Part shown: piece after piece, positions 17,280 to 26,810 of the stretch | Numbering within the stretch: position 1 is the stretch's first letter | How the letters are laid out: each line of letters starts with the position of its first letter | From: Paraglaciecola arctica | Lineage (GTDB): Bacteria; Pseudomonadota; Gammaproteobacteria; Enterobacterales; Alteromonadaceae | Assembly (NCBI RefSeq): GCF_018861065.1 | Contig: NZ_JAHKQO010000031.1 | Span: forward strand, 124,001 to 188,000 | Length of the DNA stretch: 64,000 nt | Direction: 5' to 3' | The notes under the pieces: model-generated | What the model saw: only the letters and a program-made list of their open reading frames with translations | Told to the model about the DNA's origin: nothing | Databases searched by the model: none | Position numbers and translations under genes: made by a program

Positions 17280-17798
17280 CTATAATGAAAAATCAGCAGT
17301 AAAGTTATTCGACTTGTTTAAAATGAATGACTTTTTATCTTCCCCCTTAACGTTAATAAATAGCTTTGTGCTGTGCCTATAAATATCTTTGACTGCACCA
17401 TTTATTAGTTGAATAACACTTGCTTGTTTAGGTATTTTTATCTGCATAAAAGACACCGATGCTTCATGTCCCAATTTTACAGTACCTTGTCCAAGCGCTA
17501 TGCTTTTATCTTTTACCTTGCTCTTATCCAGAGCCATATTTTTATCTCTTACAGTGATTTTAAGTGTGGAGTTTAAATGCTCGAGTAATTGTTCTTTAAA
17601 TTGTTCAGGAGTGGCGTAAGGTGAATCAGAGAAGTGTATTCGCACTTCTTTTCTAAAGGCATCCAAAGATGATGTAATACGTAAATTCCAAAGATTATTT
17701 TCCGTTTCGGTCAACACTATAACCGAATAGTCAAATCCATGGGCTTTAACTCCTAACGGAAAACACAATAAAAAAAATAAAAACATAGTAAGTTTCAT
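17280..17798 (-). CDS. Small exported protein, DUF6702-like
   Basis: From the ATG at 17798 the protein begins with a clear signal peptide (MKLTMFLFFLLCFPLGVKA, then HGFDYSVIV), giving about 172 residues; an upstream start at 17849 would place 17 residues before it. The mature part is beta-rich and opens with the H-x-F/Y-x-x-S-V pattern of DUF6702 proteins. It is likely periplasmic. It follows the YHYH lipoprotein gene on the same strand, but a terminator-like hairpin lies between them. The family assignment is tentative. Confidence 0.6.
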   Translation of the reverse strand: MKLTMFLFFLLCFPLGVKAHGFDYSVIVLTETENNLWNLRITSSLDAFRKEVRIHFSDSPYATPEQFKEQLLEHLNSTLKITVRDKNMALDKSKVKDKSIALGQGTVKLGHEASVSFMQIKIPKQASVIQLINGAVKDIYRHSTKLFINVKGEDKKSFILNKSNNFTADFSL

Positions 17799-17833
17799 AA
17801 AAATAAATCCAGTAAATATATGCTTGCTTAGGT

Positions 17834-17865
17834 AAAAAACCTGAATCACGTTAATGTGACCCAGG
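17834..17865 (-). terminator. Rho-independent terminator after the YHYH lipoprotein gene
   Basis: CCTGGGTCAC and GTGATTCAGG pair around the loop ATTAAC on the minus strand, with two mismatches, and are followed by six T residues. It lies 15 bases after the stop at 17881 and separates that gene from the small exported protein. Confidence 0.65.
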
Positions 17866-17880
17866 TACTCTTTTTAGTAG

Positions 17881-18918
17881 TTAAGGAGGTCCATCACCAC
17901 CTTCGTCTTCATTTTCAGCCCAAGCACCGTAGAAACAATCGAGAAATTCATTACTTTCTAAAGACAGTACATGATAGTGATAACCTCTGGTTGCATCTTC
18001 ATGTCCTCTACACTCATCTAAATCAGTCGCGTCATTACCATTCGCATCTAATTTAGCGTAAAGCCCATGTCCATCTAAAGCATATCCAATCATGGCAGAG
18101 TGGTCGTCAGACTGTTCAATTCTAGTTGTCATACCAGTATCACCGTGATAATGGTATCCCCCACTATTATTTACATGCCCACCAGCATCATCTACAGGCG
18201 CAATTTGATACCCTGCAAGAATAATATCTATGTCTGCTGGATGGTCAAAATTAACACCATTAAATGCAAGCCCTCTGACTGAAGGACCATACTCAACGCC
18301 TCGTTCCTCTAAAGTGGGCCCGTCACTTAACACTACAGGTTCATCTTGTTTACTAGGTGTAATGGGGATTAAATATGAAGTCTCAGTACTCACCCATTCA
18401 GGTAGGCATTGTGCGCACATATTAGTAAATTCATCTTCTATATTTGGATCCGCACCCTGTTCGCATTGCTCTGCAGTTTCCATTCTGCGCACACTGCCGT
18501 CATCTTCATACATCTTAAAGCCTGGATCATCATAGTATGTCGCGAGATTTAAAATAAACGGACCATCCAGGTCGTTTATTTCACCGTTATCAAACCATAA
18601 CCCGCCACTTTCCGCGGTATCATAAATGGTTTCTGGACACCAAGGCCCCATGTCATGTTCCGATGCGACGTGTTTAGACGTGATTTCATAACACAGTGTT
18701 TCGGTACCATCGGTCAATGTACAAGATACGGTATCCACACTGAGATTATCACTGGTTAAAAACAAAGTGGCATCAACGTCTAAGACAACAGATGACTCAT
18801 CTGAATCACTATCATTGGTATCATCAACTACTGTACTATCACCATCATCACTACTGCCACATGACGCCATAGCAAGGCCAAATAAAATAGCAGCTACTTT
18901 TATTATCGTATTATCCAC
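17881..18918 (-). CDS. YHYH-domain lipoprotein
   Basis: The GTG start at 18918 has AAGGAG six bases upstream and leads into a lipoprotein signal peptide (TIIKVAAILFGLAMASC), with the lipobox cysteine at residue 20. A Ser/Asp-rich linker (SSDDGDSTVVDDTNDSDSD) precedes a YHYH domain. The two name-giving motifs are GGYHYHGDTG and GYHYHVLSLE; a late cysteine (FLDCFYGAW) and a CAQC motif are also present. The full frame reaches 19005, but that upstream part is not protein-like. YHYH proteins are exported, His-rich and of unknown function; metal binding is plausible. From residue 20 on it should sit on a membrane surface. Confidence 0.8.
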   Translation of the reverse strand: MDNTIIKVAAILFGLAMASCGSSDDGDSTVVDDTNDSDSDESSVVLDVDATLFLTSDNLSVDTVSCTLTDGTETLCYEITSKHVASEHDMGPWCPETIYDTAESGGLWFDNGEINDLDGPFILNLATYYDDPGFKMYEDDGSVRRMETAEQCEQGADPNIEDEFTNMCAQCLPEWVSTETSYLIPITPSKQDEPVVLSDGPTLEERGVEYGPSVRGLAFNGVNFDHPADIDIILAGYQIAPVDDAGGHVNNSGGYHYHGDTGMTTRIEQSDDHSAMIGYALDGHGLYAKLDANGNDATDLDECRGHEDATRGYHYHVLSLESNEFLDCFYGAWAENEDEGGDGPP

Positions 18919-19459
18919 ACAACTCTCCTTTAAGAAAATTAAGACAGTGTTATACATAGGTGTATTTTCAATATGCCAAGCTACGCGTAACAAAAGGGTA
19001 AACATCAGGCATTGGAGAACATTATTAATCCCCTATGCCATAGCTTTAAGTTACATGTTCTAGAATAAAAAAGTGTGCAAAAAATAAGGACTCTATCAGG
19101 ACATAAATGGTCACTCCCGTTTGATCAACAGGTTTTCGTTGTCTTTCGCAAACTTCTAAGCGTTATGTTGTCATAATTGGTCTTTTTCCAAACAGCTTTT
19201 GCATAAAATGAAGTACGGTCTTGTGACTTATATCCGGCATCTTTATGGCGATATTCATGCTCGCTGTGCCCTCATGTGCACTAACATGCATTAAGTCGTC
19301 TAAACCTCACACCTTAATATAACTTGTAACAAGGGATGTTTATTGGCCCGCGAGAATAGCTTTATAAAAATGGGTCGTTAATAATGTCGTCTTCCATTTA
19401 AGTCCTCGCGCGACCGCCAAAGAGACTTTATCTTCAATTTCTGTATAAGGACATAATGC
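18919..19459. other. Gene-free stretch between the YHYH lipoprotein and the DUF418 gene
   Basis: About 540 bases between divergent genes. It should hold both promoters, but I see no convincing operator, RNA gene or repeat. Short frames here have no ribosome binding site. Confidence 0.4.
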
Positions 19460-20632
19460 ATGCGCTTTGCGTCTATTGATGTACTTCGTGGTGTTGCCAT
19501 TTTGGGTATTTTGTTCATGAATATCCCTTTTCACGCCAACATTTATCTCGGTTATGTGCCTTTTGAGCCAATGTTACTGTCAGATAAGCTGATGAATTTG
19601 TTTTACAGCATTTTTGCTGACGGTCGGTTTAGAAGCGTGTTTTGTATTTTGTTTGGCGCTGGTATCGCAATTCAATATGAGTCGTGTAAACGAAAAGGAA
19701 TAGATAGCAGCATATTTTTAAAGTCTCGTTTGAATTGGTTGTTGTTCTTTGGGGTTTTGCACGGCGTGTTTATTTTTGGTGGCGATATTCTCATGTTATA
19801 TAGCGTGGTGGGGGTTGTGTTGGTCGGTGGTCTATCCGAAGATCCAGACTCATTACTAAAAAAAGCCCGTAAGCTTTTGACTATAGGTAGCGCGTTAATC
19901 TTAATAATCGCGATTGTGCTCATGGTTTTTTCTGATCCTAGTGAAAAAATACTCAGAGGCTCTGAACAATACATAGAAGACATAGCACTTTGGCAGGGCA
20001 ATTACGGCTTTCAGACATTAGTTAACGCAGGGGTCTCTATTGGTTTGTTACTTTTGTCGCCGTTAACTCTTTTTTGGCAGACTTTGGGGCTGATGTATTT
20101 GGGGGTGTATTTGTATCGAACTGACTTTTTCTCTCAGGGGTTTTCGACTGCGACATGCATTAAAATTCTAATTTGCAGCATCGTAAGTACCCTTTTGATG
20201 ATTGCTCCTCAATTATTAATAGATGACCTTAGTCCTGAAGTGTTGCCATTGTTGTCGAGTGTTTCAGCCATTTTTGTTGGATTACTTTACGCCCACATTA
20301 TCGTTAAGGTGTGTCAATCGCACAGCAGATTAGTCAAGGTATTCGCTAATACGGGCAAAGTGGCATTTAGTCTATATATTTTGCAATCTATTGTAATGGG
20401 CATTTTACTGCGATGGCTAATACCTGATTTTGCTTTAGCGGCCAGCCTAGTGGATTACTTTCTGATTGCCTTGAGTTATACGCTCATCCAAATCGTGGTG
20501 GCGAATCTATACCTACGCTACTATGCACAAGGCCCTCTAGAAACGTTATGGAGAACACTCTACAGCCGAAGTGTTGATAAAAAACTGCAGGCGGCAAATA
20601 TACAGTCAAATACAAAGGAGCTTGGCCAGTAA
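19460..20632 (+). CDS. DUF418 (YeiB-like) membrane protein
   Basis: The 390-residue protein begins with the family hallmark RFASIDVLRGVAILGILFMN and has about nine to ten hydrophobic segments. FGAGIAIQYES, a central FWQTLGLMYLGVYLYR and the C-terminal DUF418 region (AFSLYILQSIVMGILL, then YYAQGPLETLWR) follow in the expected order. Family members such as YeiB are inner-membrane proteins, distantly like acyltransferase-3 proteins, with no proven function. AAGGA lies about 8 bases before the ATG at 19460. It stands alone, with about 290 bp before the antiporter gene. Confidence 0.87.
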   Translation: MRFASIDVLRGVAILGILFMNIPFHANIYLGYVPFEPMLLSDKLMNLFYSIFADGRFRSVFCILFGAGIAIQYESCKRKGIDSSIFLKSRLNWLLFFGVLHGVFIFGGDILMLYSVVGVVLVGGLSEDPDSLLKKARKLLTIGSALILIIAIVLMVFSDPSEKILRGSEQYIEDIALWQGNYGFQTLVNAGVSIGLLLLSPLTLFWQTLGLMYLGVYLYRTDFFSQGFSTATCIKILICSIVSTLLMIAPQLLIDDLSPEVLPLLSSVSAIFVGLLYAHIIVKVCQSHSRLVKVFANTGKVAFSLYILQSIVMGILLRWLIPDFALAASLVDYFLIALSYTLIQIVVANLYLRYYAQGPLETLWRTLYSRSVDKKLQAANIQSNTKELGQ

Positions 20633-20920
20633 TTCTTGATGGTCAAGTTAATCAATCGTTTTTGCAAGCTCCGCTAGGTCTATATGTTTGAATGGACCAC
20701 CATATACTTGTGATATCAGATCATACTCTTTTTCTTTCTTAAATAGGCGGCAAACTAGTAGTTGACAATATACCAAGATGATTAACGCTGGGGACTCCCA
20801 CCCATGAGTATAATTGGACATAATCGCAACTAATGCTTATTCTGTAAAAGTTGGTAGAGCAAAATAAATTAATCTTTTTGTTATAAGAATGTTAACGGCG
20901 TTGGGGCAGATACGGCAATT

Positions 20921-22528
20921 ATGGATTCTATTCTTCTTATTATTTTTATCTCTCTGGCTATTGCCTGCGTGCTTAATTTGGTCTTAAAAAAATTCTCAAT
21001 TTCACACATTATCGGTTACATCATTACCGGTACGATTATTAGCAATATTTTTGATTTTAATGGCAGTGAGAATTTAAGTTCGTTAGATTTAATTGGTGAA
21101 TTTGGCATAGTGTTTTTGATGTTTACCATAGGGTTGGAAATGTCCTTTGCCAAACTCAAAAAAATGCGTGAAGTGGTGTTTATAAACGGTACTTTGCAAG
21201 TGGTGCTCAGTGCGCTGGTGATATATCCTGTTGCCCATTATATCTTTGCATTGGATTCCATTTCTTCAATCGTAATCGCCTTGTCTTTTAGCTTGTCGTC
21301 TACCGCCATCGTGCTGACTTATTTAAAAAAATCCAAAGATATCGTCACGCCTTATGGTGAAAAATCTGTGGCTATTCTGATATTTCAAGACTTGGCGGTG
21401 ATACCCATTCTGCTATTGATTAGTTTTTTAGCGAACAACGAACTGTCAATGCAGGAAATTCTGATTAAAACCTTGCTGTCTGCCTGCGCCGTCATTCTGT
21501 TTATGTTTACCTTAGGCAAAAAGCTGATTGAATGGTTATTACATTTTTCTACTAATGCCAAACTTGAAGAGCTGTTTTTAGGTTCGGTTTTAACCATAGT
21601 GATAGGTGCATCGTTACTGGCTCACGAAATGGGATTTACCTATTCTCTTGGAGCATTTATCGCCGGGATGATCATTGCCGAAACCCATTACCACGTTAAA
21701 GTTGAATCGGATATCGCTTCATACAAAGACGTGTTGCTTGGAGCGTTTTTCTTTTCTATTGGCACTAAGATAGATATCTATTATTTCTACTATGAGTTTT
21801 TCTTAGTACTCGGTGTATTACTATTGGCTATGTTAGTTAAAGGGGTAATCATTTTTGGTTTGATTAGGCGTAAAGCTAACAAAAGTGACGCCATTAAATC
21901 TGCCATTGCGTTGTGCCAAATTGGTGAATTTTCATTTGCGATTTTTTCTTTAGCTGCAAACCAGCAAATTATTTCTGAGCAGCTGGGAAGTTTCCTAATT
22001 TTAGTGACAGTGTTGTCAATGATAGTGACACCTTTTATGGTGAATAATATCTATAAGTTAGCCTCGTATTTTGTGGTGGAGTTTTTTGAGTCAGACAAAA
22101 TTACACCTATAGCAGCCACTAACCATATCGTTATTTGTGGTTTCACAATTGTAGGGCGTATTGTTGCAACTGAGTTAAGTAAACAAGGCAAAAATTTCGT
22201 GATTATTTCGGATAACTTATCTCATGTGTTATTGGCTCGTGATCGAGGTTATATGGCTTATTTTGGGCACTTAGAAAAGCTACCAGTATTAGAGTCGCTT
22301 AAGGTTGAGCAGTCTGCAAATATCATTGTCACAATGAATACGTTGCTAACCAAAAAGATAATCTGTCAAGCAGTATTGGATTATTACCCTGAAGCAAAGC
22401 TTATCGTTAAGGTCAACAGCCGCGCCGAGCAATCAGCCTTGTCAGGGTTGCATATACAGGCTTTTGTTCACGCTCGTCGTGAAGCTGCTTTGTTACTGGT
22501 TAAAAAAAGTTTGGATTCGGCAGCTTGA
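20921..22528 (+). CDS. CPA2-family cation:proton antiporter with TrkA-N domain
   Basis: The 535-residue protein has a membrane domain of about 12-13 helices (residues 1-385), with ISHIIGYIITGTIIS, the IFQDLAVIP motif containing the conserved Asp, and SLGAFIAGMIIAE. A cytoplasmic Rossmann TrkA-N/RCK domain follows (about 400-535; HIVICGFTIVGRIVATELS). This is the KefB/KefC/YbaL layout: exchange of K+ or Na+ for H+ with nucleotide-sensing control. The ion and the KefB/KefC-type glutathione gating cannot be read. No KefF/KefG partner is adjacent. It stands between the DUF418 gene and the HExxH-TPR gene. Confidence 0.88.
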   Translation: MDSILLIIFISLAIACVLNLVLKKFSISHIIGYIITGTIISNIFDFNGSENLSSLDLIGEFGIVFLMFTIGLEMSFAKLKKMREVVFINGTLQVVLSALVIYPVAHYIFALDSISSIVIALSFSLSSTAIVLTYLKKSKDIVTPYGEKSVAILIFQDLAVIPILLLISFLANNELSMQEILIKTLLSACAVILFMFTLGKKLIEWLLHFSTNAKLEELFLGSVLTIVIGASLLAHEMGFTYSLGAFIAGMIIAETHYHVKVESDIASYKDVLLGAFFFSIGTKIDIYYFYYEFFLVLGVLLLAMLVKGVIIFGLIRRKANKSDAIKSAIALCQIGEFSFAIFSLAANQQIISEQLGSFLILVTVLSMIVTPFMVNNIYKLASYFVVEFFESDKITPIAATNHIVICGFTIVGRIVATELSKQGKNFVIISDNLSHVLLARDRGYMAYFGHLEKLPVLESLKVEQSANIIVTMNTLLTKKIICQAVLDYYPEAKLIVKVNSRAEQSALSGLHIQAFVHARREAALLLVKKSLDSAA

Positions 22529-22621
22529 TTGCATTTTTGCCTTCAATATAAAACTTAAATCATTGAACACCCTAGAGTTGTAAAAAAATTCTAGGTTATT
22601 TGTACTTAACTTAACAGCACA

Positions 22622-24133
22622 ATGATTGAACCTAGTCTGCTGCTGTGCCAAGATCATTGGCGATATTACTCTCACAATTCTAATGGACAGCCGTTGCGTC
22701 AGATACTCCTGTTATTGTTGCTACTGCAATTTTTATTCTTTGCGTTTAGTGTACGTGCCGAATTTAGTACTTGGACTGAATTCAAAAGCTCACATTTTAG
22801 GCTTTATTCTGATCTTGATAAGCAACAAGTAGAAAGTGCCTTGTTGGATTTTGAGGTGTTTAGAGCGACCTTGGTTGAGTTATTACACTTAGACAATAAG
22901 AACTTTGCACCAGTCGATATCTACGTTTTTAAAAGTCAAAACGATTACGCAAAAATACAACCCAACCGCAAAGTCAGTGGTTTTTTCATGGATACCGTTC
23001 GGGGACCAGTAATGGTAGTTGGGCCCGGAAATTTAAGAAAACTCGATTTGAGTACTTTATATCACGAATATTTACATTATTTGCTTAGAGTGAATTCAAG
23101 TTTCAGATATCCACGTTGGTTTGATGAAGGCATTGCCGAACTTTATTCGAGTTTGGAATACGATGAGAATTATGTGGTTATTGGTAAAATGGCTAATCGA
23201 GCAGCAGGGAAATACGCGAATAGTGGTTTGCTCGATTTAAAAAGTTTATTGACCCAAACCGATATTATGTCTGCATCGAATAACATCATTCAGAAATATT
23301 ATTCAACGGCTTGGCTTTTTGTACACTTTTTGCAATTTAGTAGTGTGAATGGATTTGAGGATTACAACGATTCGTTGACTAAATTTTTAAATCTGTACAA
23401 TAAAGGAATGGCTCCTATTGAGGCGTTTGAGCAATCTTTTGCTGTCAGTATTGATGAACTACAAAAACAATTAGAGCGCTACAATCGTAAACGGATCTTA
23501 TATGCCAAGCGCTTTACAATACCTGAGTTTAGTTTGGATTATCAAAGCGAAGAGCTTAGTCAGGGCCTGCTTTATGCCAATATGTCTCATTTAGCTTTTT
23601 CCAAAGGTCAACGCAAAAGTTCCGATAGGTTTCTCCAACAAGCCTTAGAGCTCAATGAGCCAAAGGCGCTATCGGTCAAGTCATTTTTGTTGGTACGCCA
23701 AGGGAAAACCACTCAAGCATTAACTCTATTGGATGGATTAGTTCGCACTAAAAATCTGGATGCAGAGGTTTACCTAAATATAGGGCAGGCATACAAGGAA
23801 CTGATCAAGCGATTACCCAAACGCAACGATGAAATGCGTCGGCTAGCGATATATTATTTAGAACAAGCGAAAAAGAAGGGGCGATTCAGTCAAACCCAAG
23901 TATTTCTAGCGGATTTATACTGGCAGATTGGTGAGTACCAAAAATCATCCGAGGAAATTATCGCAGCGGTGAGCCTAATGCCTTCGAATATCTATCTTAA
24001 CTATAGAGCCGGCTCATACATGGTGAAAATGAAAAACAAGGAATATGCTCACTTTTTCCTAGGCAACGTGATTAATTGGTCAAAAAACTCGCAGCAAATT
24101 GCCCAAGCAAAAATATGGTTGGAGAGCCTTTAA
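22622..24133 (+). CDS. Exported HExxH zincin-like protein with C-terminal TPR repeats
   Basis: The 503-residue protein has a hydrophobic N-terminal segment (ILLLLLLLQFLFFAFSVRA, about 28-46), probably a signal peptide with a long leader. HEYLH at about 147-151 and WFDEGIAEL about 20 residues later form a gluzincin-like zinc site with Glu as third ligand. From about 310 to the end the sequence is helical and TPR-like (AEVYLNIGQAYKELI; TQVFLADLYWQIGEYQKSSE). This layout fits periplasmic proteins with a DUF1570-like peptidase domain. The catalytic residues look intact, but substrate and activity are not known. A small overlapping-coordinate frame follows three bases later. Confidence 0.8.
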   Translation: MIEPSLLLCQDHWRYYSHNSNGQPLRQILLLLLLLQFLFFAFSVRAEFSTWTEFKSSHFRLYSDLDKQQVESALLDFEVFRATLVELLHLDNKNFAPVDIYVFKSQNDYAKIQPNRKVSGFFMDTVRGPVMVVGPGNLRKLDLSTLYHEYLHYLLRVNSSFRYPRWFDEGIAELYSSLEYDENYVVIGKMANRAAGKYANSGLLDLKSLLTQTDIMSASNNIIQKYYSTAWLFVHFLQFSSVNGFEDYNDSLTKFLNLYNKGMAPIEAFEQSFAVSIDELQKQLERYNRKRILYAKRFTIPEFSLDYQSEELSQGLLYANMSHLAFSKGQRKSSDRFLQQALELNEPKALSVKSFLLVRQGKTTQALTLLDGLVRTKNLDAEVYLNIGQAYKELIKRLPKRNDEMRRLAIYYLEQAKKKGRFSQTQVFLADLYWQIGEYQKSSEEIIAAVSLMPSNIYLNYRAGSYMVKMKNKEYAHFFLGNVINWSKNSQQIAQAKIWLESL

Positions 24134-24136
24134 TCT

Positions 24137-24349
24137 TTGTCACCATGGCCAGAGCAAGTTATTTTCATTATCGTTAGCGGTGTTCTAGTACTTTGCATAC
24201 TTGCTCCCCTTCAAAGAGAGTTGCAAGCTTTGACGGCGAGCGCTTCAAAAGTTGCGTGTCGTTATTACCTAACGAATAAAAGCCGAATCAAAAAAGCAAA
24301 GGAGGGGATTTGCCGTTGCATCAGGAACCATAAATCAACACCAAAATAG
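24137..24349 (+). CDS. Possible small membrane protein
   Basis: A 70-residue frame from a TTG starts three bases after the stop of the HExxH-TPR gene. It has one hydrophobic segment (VIFIIVSGVLVLCILAPL) followed by a basic tail. Its last 29 bases overlap the 3' end of the convergent PepSY-helix gene. There is no good ribosome binding site and no known family, so it may be a chance frame. Confidence 0.3.
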   Translation: MSPWPEQVIFIIVSGVLVLCILAPLQRELQALTASASKVACRYYLTNKSRIKKAKEGICRCIRNHKSTPK

Positions 24350-24860
24350 CGAAAACAAATCCAATCCCCGCTATTTTTAAACCATTCTTAAATAATTTGG
24401 TTTTGGGTAGAAACATTATAAAAGCCGACACCACAAAAAATAATAGGCTTAGACCAAAACTAATATTGAGCCAATAAAGCGGGCTATTAGTGGTCGCTTT
24501 GTGTAATTTAACTAGCTTTTGAAGCACTTTGGGATAGTCTTTTTGGTTAACGACCGCTAGTCCAGAGGTTTTGTCATAGGTTCCTTGTTTAAAGATAATC
24601 GTAGATTCATCTTGCTCTAGTACTGCAAAACCCTTGATCCGTAGTTGCTCACCTAAAGCGTCAGCGCTGAGTTGTGTCGCTAGCTGATGTTGTTCTTGTT
24701 GTGGGTATTTCAGTATGTCGGTGTTTCTGAAAATTAACAAAATACCGCTGATAGCATAAACGGCCATAATGCCAGAAAGGAAAAATCCTAACCAACGATG
24801 GTATTGACGCAAAGTACTGTGAAGCTTAGTAGATGCCATAGAGTTTATTAGACCAAACAT
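24321..24860 (-). CDS. PepSY-associated transmembrane-helix protein
   Basis: The 179-residue protein starts with the pattern typical of PepSY-associated TM proteins: a short basic stretch (LRQYHRWLGFF), then a hydrophobic helix (LSGIMAVYAISGILLIF). A periplasmic region of about 85 residues follows, then two more helices (PLYWLNISFGLSLLFFVVSAFIMF and the C-terminal one). Related proteins often accompany TonB-dependent receptors or act in iron metabolism, but no such gene is adjacent here. ATG codons at 24860 and 24839 are both possible starts. Function is unknown. Confidence 0.75.
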   Translation of the reverse strand: MFGLINSMASTKLHSTLRQYHRWLGFFLSGIMAVYAISGILLIFRNTDILKYPQQEQHQLATQLSADALGEQLRIKGFAVLEQDESTIIFKQGTYDKTSGLAVVNQKDYPKVLQKLVKLHKATTNSPLYWLNISFGLSLLFFVVSAFIMFLPKTKLFKNGLKIAGIGFVFAILVLIYGS

Positions 24861-25073
24861 AGGTGGTGAATTGGCTTATAAGGTACTTCATTCATCCGCT
24901 AAGGTTAATATGCTTGACGGATTTTTTACCAAAAACCAACTGTTGTTTTGATTTAGATCTATTTAAAGGGTCGCCACAGGTTTGATAACACAAAAGATTT
25001 GGTGAAAATCACGCAAAGGTATAACCTATTGTTAATGTTTTATTAACTTTATCTGCACAGGAGCCTTATAAAT

Positions 25074-25259
25074 ATGGCAAAGAAAAATCTATTGGACGTC
25101 TTTAAAAGTGTCGCTGCCAGTATGCTAGGCGTACAAAGTGACGCCAATTATAAGAGTGATTTCGAACAGACCTCTTTTGTGCCTTATGCCATAGTGGGAG
25201 TGTTATTTGTACTTGGTCTGATTGGTATATTAGTGTTGATAGTGAATCTAGTACTTTAA
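25074..25259 (+). CDS. DUF2970 small membrane protein
   Basis: The 61-residue protein has the DUF2970 pattern: DVFKSVAASMLGVQSDANYK, a short acidic linker, then one C-terminal helix (VPYAIVGVLFVLGLIGILVLI). AGGAG lies about 11 bases upstream of the ATG. It is convergent with the Crp/Fnr gene, 11 bases apart. The family is common in gammaproteobacteria and has no known function. Confidence 0.82.
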   Translation: MAKKNLLDVFKSVAASMLGVQSDANYKSDFEQTSFVPYAIVGVLFVLGLIGILVLIVNLVL

Positions 25260-25270
25260 AACAGGAATCG

Positions 25271-25960
25271 TTAAATTTGGCTTAACTTTTCGAGTGCGCT
25301 TTTGTCTAAGATGATGATCTTTCCATATTTAATGTTTATGACATTTTCTTTTTGTAAGCTTTTCAATATTTTGTTGACCGTTTGCCTAGAACTATGAATC
25401 AGTTGCGCGAGGGCATCTTGAGAAATAGTTAATTCATTTGCTAGTGTATCTTGTTGTTCTTCTAATCCTTTGTGTAACAAGCTTAGCCTTTTACACAGCT
25501 GACCTTTTAAAGATAAACACCCCGTTTCATCTAAAAGGGTGAAAGTAGCACGAACTCTTTGACACAGAAGGCGCATAAGGTGCTGCGACCAATCCTGATG
25601 CTCATTGAACATTTTCTCAAAAGCTGACTTGGTGATTTTTAATAGCGTCGTTGTATCTTCAGCATGTCCATCGTGCGTGCGTGGTTGTCCATCAATCAGT
25701 GAAATTTCGCCAAACCAATTTCCCGGTTGAATCCACGTTAGTACCAGCTCCTTGCCTTCTACTGAAAAGTTACTGACGCGAATTCGACCACTGAGTACAC
25801 AGTAAAATCCGTCCGCCAAATCATTTTTTTTATGCAATATTTGTTGATCGTTCAGTACTTTTAGCTTTCCATTATCAAGTAATGTATTTGCTAATGATTC
25901 TGGAAGGGAAGCAAACCATGGATTTTGCGAAAGGATCTGACGGATTTCGTGTGATTTCAT
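25271..25960 (-). CDS. Crp/Fnr-family transcriptional regulator
   Basis: The 229-residue protein has an N-terminal cyclic-nucleotide-binding beta-roll (about 15-125) with the phosphate-binding-cassette-like GEISLIDGQPRTHDGHA, and a C-terminal winged helix-turn-helix (about 155-225; TISQDALAQLIHSSRQTVNK). Several PBC contacts for cAMP are present, but whether it binds cAMP is uncertain. There is no Fnr-type N-terminal cysteine cluster. It is divergent from the class II aldolase-hydrolase pair with 91 bp between start codons, so it may control them. Confidence 0.87.
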   Translation of the reverse strand: MKSHEIRQILSQNPWFASLPESLANTLLDNGKLKVLNDQQILHKKNDLADGFYCVLSGRIRVSNFSVEGKELVLTWIQPGNWFGEISLIDGQPRTHDGHAEDTTTLLKITKSAFEKMFNEHQDWSQHLMRLLCQRVRATFTLLDETGCLSLKGQLCKRLSLLHKGLEEQQDTLANELTISQDALAQLIHSSRQTVNKILKSLQKENVINIKYGKIIILDKSALEKLSQI

Positions 25961-26051
25961 AAAAACTCGACAATTGTCAATTTGGCGACAGTTTAGTTTG
26001 TGCCCTCTAGCTTATCGTAAGCTGATTAATATTCAACAGAGAAAGAAACGA

Positions 26052-26807
26052 ATGACAACTTCAGTAAAACAACAAGTGAGTGAACAAGAATGGCAAACCC
26101 GAGTTGATTTAGCTGCGTGTTATCGAGCCGTCGCCATGCATGGTTGGGATGATCTAGTGTTTACGCATATTTCAGCCAGAGTGCCGGGGCCAGAACACCA
26201 TTTTTTAATCAATCCTTATGGAATGATGTTTGAAGAAATCACTGCGTCCAGTTTGGTTAAAATTGACTTACAAGGCAATAAAGTCATGGAGTCGGATTAT
26301 GAAATTAATCCAGCAGGATTCACTATTCATAGTGCTGTGCACGAGGCCCGAGATGATGCGAAGTGTGTGTTGCATTTACATACAGCCGCAGGTATTGCAG
26401 TGTCAGCAAGTAAACAAGGGCTTTTACCCCTTAGTCAACAATCGTTGTTTCCACTTTCGTCACTGTCTTACCATGACTATGAAGGTGTGGCATTAAACCC
26501 TGATGAAAAATCACGTTTAGTAGCAGACCTAGGTGAAACGTATTTTATGATTCTTCGCAATCATGGGTTGTTAACCTGTGCTGAAACTATTGCAGATGCA
26601 TTTGTGTATATGTATTTTCTGGAATGTTCTTGCCAAATTCAGCTTAAAGCACAAGCTAGTGGCCAAGAATTGAACCTTATTCCGTCGCAGATTTTAGCAG
26701 GAATACAAGCCCAAGCTAAACAAGTTACACGCTCCGCTGGCGGTGCTTTGGCGTGGCCTGGAATATTACGTAAGTTAGACCGTATCAATCCTGGATACGA
26801 GCTTTAA
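26052..26807 (+). CDS. Class II aldolase/adducin-domain protein
   Basis: From the ATG at 26052 (GAGAAAG upstream) the protein has 251 residues, a normal length; the frame is open from 25974. It has the fold and zinc-site motifs of class II aldolase/adducin proteins: WDDLVFTHISARVPG, FLINPYGMMFEEITASSLVK, VLHLHTAAGIAVSA (the HxH zinc ligands) and ILRNHGLLTCAETIADAF with the third His. True aldolases use the zinc to stabilise an enediolate, but many members have other roles and the substrate cannot be read. It is followed three bases later by an alpha/beta hydrolase gene. Confidence 0.85.
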   Translation: MTTSVKQQVSEQEWQTRVDLAACYRAVAMHGWDDLVFTHISARVPGPEHHFLINPYGMMFEEITASSLVKIDLQGNKVMESDYEINPAGFTIHSAVHEARDDAKCVLHLHTAAGIAVSASKQGLLPLSQQSLFPLSSLSYHDYEGVALNPDEKSRLVADLGETYFMILRNHGLLTCAETIADAFVYMYFLECSCQIQLKAQASGQELNLIPSQILAGIQAQAKQVTRSAGGALAWPGILRKLDRINPGYEL

Positions 26808-26810
26808 TAG

